Assembly (NCBI GenBank): GCA_037143735.1
Contig: JBAWYD010000139.1
Coordinates: 1 to 5,554 of the forward strand
From: JAPLJQ01 sp037143735
Lineage (GTDB): Bacteria > Desulfobacterota > Syntrophia > Syntrophales > UBA2185
Length of the DNA: 5,554 bases
Reading direction: 5' to 3'
The translations under genes were made by a program, and so were the position numbers. Below are positions 4,181 to 5,554 of this stretch, piece by piece. Position 1 is the stretch's first letter. Each line of letters opens with the position of its first letter. A model generated the notes under the pieces. It made no database searches and was not told the origin of the DNA. It saw nothing but the letters and a program-made list of their open reading frames with translations.

Positions 4181-4455
4181 TCGCCTCCTTTTAGTGTTCC
4201 ATGTCCGGGCGAAGGTAGTGCAGAAGCATCATAAGCTTTCGAATATTATGGAGATTACTGCAGCGTGCAGCGCCTCGCAATGACGGGAAGCGACGGTAAA
4301 CGAATTCATCAATCATGATCGTTTGGAATATTATGGCTTTTCGATGCAATTCCTGATAAACATATCCTGAATATTCATCTCCCCGGCAGGGAGGAGAAAG
4401 CAATAGGTCGTCTATGAGCTGCCGGAGAAAATAATAATATCGGAAAGGGGTAAAA
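4181..4455. other. intergenic region between divergent genes
   Basis: This stretch lies between the promoter of the minus-strand DHS-like gene and the start of the plus-strand lysine-rich gene. Besides the REP-like repeat it holds an imperfect hairpin, AAACGA (4298-4303) with TCGTTT (4319-4324), extended inward by TCAT/ATGA. A smaller hairpin, CTCCC-CGGCA-GGGAG, lies at 4379-4393. A minus-strand open frame (4191-4403) runs straight through the repeat, lacks family resemblance and is not called. No clear promoter for the gene at 4456 is visible. Confidence 0.5.
4251..4286. repeat. REP-like dispersed repeat (CGTCATTGCGAGG type)
   Basis: The plus strand starts GAGATTACTG and ends CCTCGCAATGACGG. 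Its reverse complement starts with the CGTCATTGCGAGG signature of a dispersed intergenic repeat that I recall from several bacterial groups, including deltaproteobacteria. The centre forms a hairpin, CTGCA (4258-4262), GCG, TGCAG (4266-4270). The 11-mer GAATATTATGG occurs at 4241-4251, just before the repeat, and again at 4326-4336. One copy is visible in this window. The identification is from memory of the motif. Confidence 0.55.
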
Positions 4456-4794
4456 ATGGGATCAAATCAGAAGCAGACGCAAACGGGACAAAAGGGATCT
4501 TTCGAACGAAAGCTGGAAGAACGCCTGTCTTTTCTGTCAAAAAAGGGAATCGAATCTCCTGAGATTAATAAAGATCCTCTCGTTAAAAAATTGCGGGCAA
4601 ATATCAGGGCCATCAATGTTAGGCTGAATGCCATTGCCGACACCGAAAAGAAGACGGAAGAACTGGCGAAAATGAAGGCGGAAAAGGCGGCTGCTCCCCC
4701 GAAAGATAAAAAAGGCGGTAAGGGCAAGGAGCCGAAGGAAGCCCCCGCAGAGGGCAAGGAAAAAAAGAAAAAGAAGGCATCATCAGAGAAATGA
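4456..4794 (+). CDS. lysine-rich small protein of unknown function
   Basis: This is a 112-residue protein that I do not recognise. Residues 15-75 contain most of the non-tail sequence. A helix (SFERKLEERLSFLSKKGIES) is followed by 'DPLVKKLRANIRAINVRLNAIADTEKK', with charge and hydrophobic spacing like a short coiled coil or helical hairpin. Residues 76-112 are a low-complexity tail of Lys, Ala, Pro, Gly and Glu ending in a run of five lysines and ASSEK. It has no Cys, signal peptide or membrane segment. The protein is very basic overall. The ATG at 4456 is supported by GGAAAGGGG (4442-4450) 5 bases before it. The tail resembles those of histone-H1-like or ribosome- and nucleic-acid-associated proteins, but this is composition only. 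It is convergent with the dipeptidase gene, with 31 bases between stop codons. Confidence 0.8.
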   Translation: MGSNQKQTQTGQKGSFERKLEERLSFLSKKGIESPEINKDPLVKKLRANIRAINVRLNAIADTEKKTEELAKMKAEKAAAPPKDKKGGKGKEPKEAPAEGKEKKKKKASSEK

Positions 4795-4803
4795 CCACAA
4801 GAT

Positions 4804-4834
4804 GTGGATTCGCCGAAAGGCGGCGTCACTCCAC
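4804..4834. terminator. hairpin between convergent genes
   Basis: CGCC-GAAA-GGCG (4811-4822) is a stable stem with a GNRA tetraloop. Outer arms GTGGA (4804-4808) and TCCAC (4830-4834) can pair around it. It lies between the two convergent stop codons and overlaps the last codons of the dipeptidase gene. No T-run follows on either strand, so it may be only a weak terminator or a 3'-end stabilising structure. Confidence 0.4.
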
Positions 4835-5554
4835 GGGGAAATCAAAATACGTGTCCGGATATGGTTCATTCCTCAAGGTGAAATGCCACCATTCCTGGTC
4901 GTAATGATTAAATCCGTATTTATCCATAAGGGTCTTCAGGAGCAACCGGTTGATACGCTGATGCATGCCCACCTTCAGGTTGTCCGGGTGGGAATGTTCG
5001 TGGAAACAATCGAAACCGGTTCCCATATCGATGCTGTTGTCCTTGAAACGTTTTTCCCTTGGCAAGTAGCATGCGTGCAGGGGCTGGCCGGGGCTGTAGA
5101 TTTCCTGCACCGGCGTTGGAACGGGAACGATGGTCAGATCGACGGTGCTGCCCCTTGAATGGCTCGATTTTTCTGCAATGTAACCGTCCCGGAAGAGATT
5201 CCGCTTGTCAATGGTGGGATAAAACTCCGATTTCGTTTTTGTATCGTTGACATCACTTGCCCATCTTACAAAATGATTCACAGCCCGTTGCGGCCGGTAA
5301 CAGTCATAGATTTTCAATGACAGCGAAAACGTCCTCAACTCCGCCTGGACCTTTTTGATGGCGTCGGCCGCCTTTTTTGTCAGAAGGCATGCCCCGGTGT
5401 TATACCCGTCAACCTTCACACCGACAAAATTATGGGGGCCGAAGTACCGGATATCGAATACAGCCGAGGAAATGGCTTTTTCGACGTCCACAAAATCATG
5501 GGGTTTCTGACTCGCCGGCCAGGCGTAGCCCGTAAACAGAAATATCCCCGCAAG
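4826..5554 (-). CDS. D-Ala-D-Ala dipeptidase, VanX/DdpX family (M15D), 5' end outside window
   Basis: This zinc dipeptidase would hydrolyse D-alanyl-D-alanine, releasing D-Ala for reuse from peptidoglycan turnover. The window holds 242 residues. The first visible ones, LAGIFLFTGYAWPASQ, are a hydrophobic core and cleavage region of a signal peptide, so the enzyme is exported and the start codon lies beyond 5554. An internal GTG at 5491 is in frame but would remove the signal. Counting from the first visible residue, the catalytic set is complete: Arg87 in YDCYRPQR, zinc ligands His132 and Asp139 in SSHSRGSTVDLT, and Glu221 and His224 in EWWHFTL. The H-x6-D and E-x2-H spacings match VanX (His116/Asp123, Glu181/His184). 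'DNSIDMGTGFDCFHEHSH' is also typical. No vanR/S/H/A gene is nearby and it is exported, so a housekeeping role like Salmonella PcgL or E. coli DdpX is likelier than vancomycin resistance. Confidence 0.93.
   Translation of the reverse strand, partial: LAGIFLFTGYAWPASQKPHDFVDVEKAISSAVFDIRYFGPHNFVGVKVDGYNTGACLLTKKAADAIKKVQAELRTFSLSLKIYDCYRPQRAVNHFVRWASDVNDTKTKSEFYPTIDKRNLFRDGYIAEKSSHSRGSTVDLTIVPVPTPVQEIYSPGQPLHACYLPREKRFKDNSIDMGTGFDCFHEHSHPDNLKVGMHQRINRLLLKTLMDKYGFNHYDQEWWHFTLRNEPYPDTYFDFPVE

Noticed and set aside
4138..4182. Possible leader peptide on the minus strand after AAGGAGG
   Set aside because: The 14-codon frame starting TTG overlaps the -35 and spacer of a good promoter, so it would not be transcribed from it.
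4191..4403. Minus-strand frame of 70 codons
   Set aside because: It reads through the REP-like repeat and two hairpins and resembles no family.
4826..5554. Vancomycin-resistance vanX
   Set aside because: The catalytic set fits VanX, but a signal peptide and the lack of vanH/A/R/S neighbours point to a periplasmic housekeeping dipeptidase.

Overview
The window reads as a bacterial chromosome, probably a Gram-negative anaerobe of the Desulfobacterota/deltaproteobacterial type (a Syntrophales-like organism would fit). The evidence is indirect: a bacterial-branch deoxyhypusine-synthase-like gene, a secreted VanX-type dipeptidase with a Gram-negative style signal peptide, a lipoprotein peptidase, and a dispersed repeat whose reverse complement starts CGTCATTGCGAGG. 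The taxon is an inference, not something the sequence proves.

The left half (about 156 to 2955) looks like a decayed integrative element inserted at the 3' end of a tRNA-Ala(CGC) gene at 80-155. Just inside the tRNA are a terminator hairpin, short direct repeats and GGGTAT-type repeats. They are followed by the first 26 codons of a P4-type (DUF4102) tyrosine integrase with its own ribosome binding site, after which the gene is cut off. The presumed cargo is a small XRE-family regulator (TTG start, 657-884), a M48-type zinc metallopeptidase lipoprotein on the minus strand (1330-1953), a divergent 53-residue protein of unknown function (2008-2169) and a HicA/HicB toxin-antitoxin pair (2259-2857). 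The right end carries two tandem TTTTGGGGGTA repeats and shares the 11-mer GGGTATGCCTA with the left end. This suggests that both ends carry arm-type sites for the same lost integrase.

The right half (3025-5554) looks like ordinary chromosome. A perfect 22-bp inverted repeat serves as terminator for the deoxyhypusine-synthase-like gene (3098-4120, minus), which has a good sigma-70 promoter (TTGACA, 17 bp, TATTAG). An intergenic stretch holding a REP-like repeat follows, then a 112-residue lysine-rich protein of unknown function (4456-4794, plus). That gene converges on a D-Ala-D-Ala dipeptidase of the VanX family (4826 to the window edge, minus). The dipeptidase frame stays open to the edge and reads as a signal peptide, so its start lies outside the window.

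No complete new system is evident. The most interesting points are the remnant element and its end structures, a HicA whose usual catalytic histidine position is arginine, an inverted repeat overlapping the hicAB -10, an unrecognised small protein, and a deoxyhypusine-synthase homologue with an active-site His replaced by Asn.
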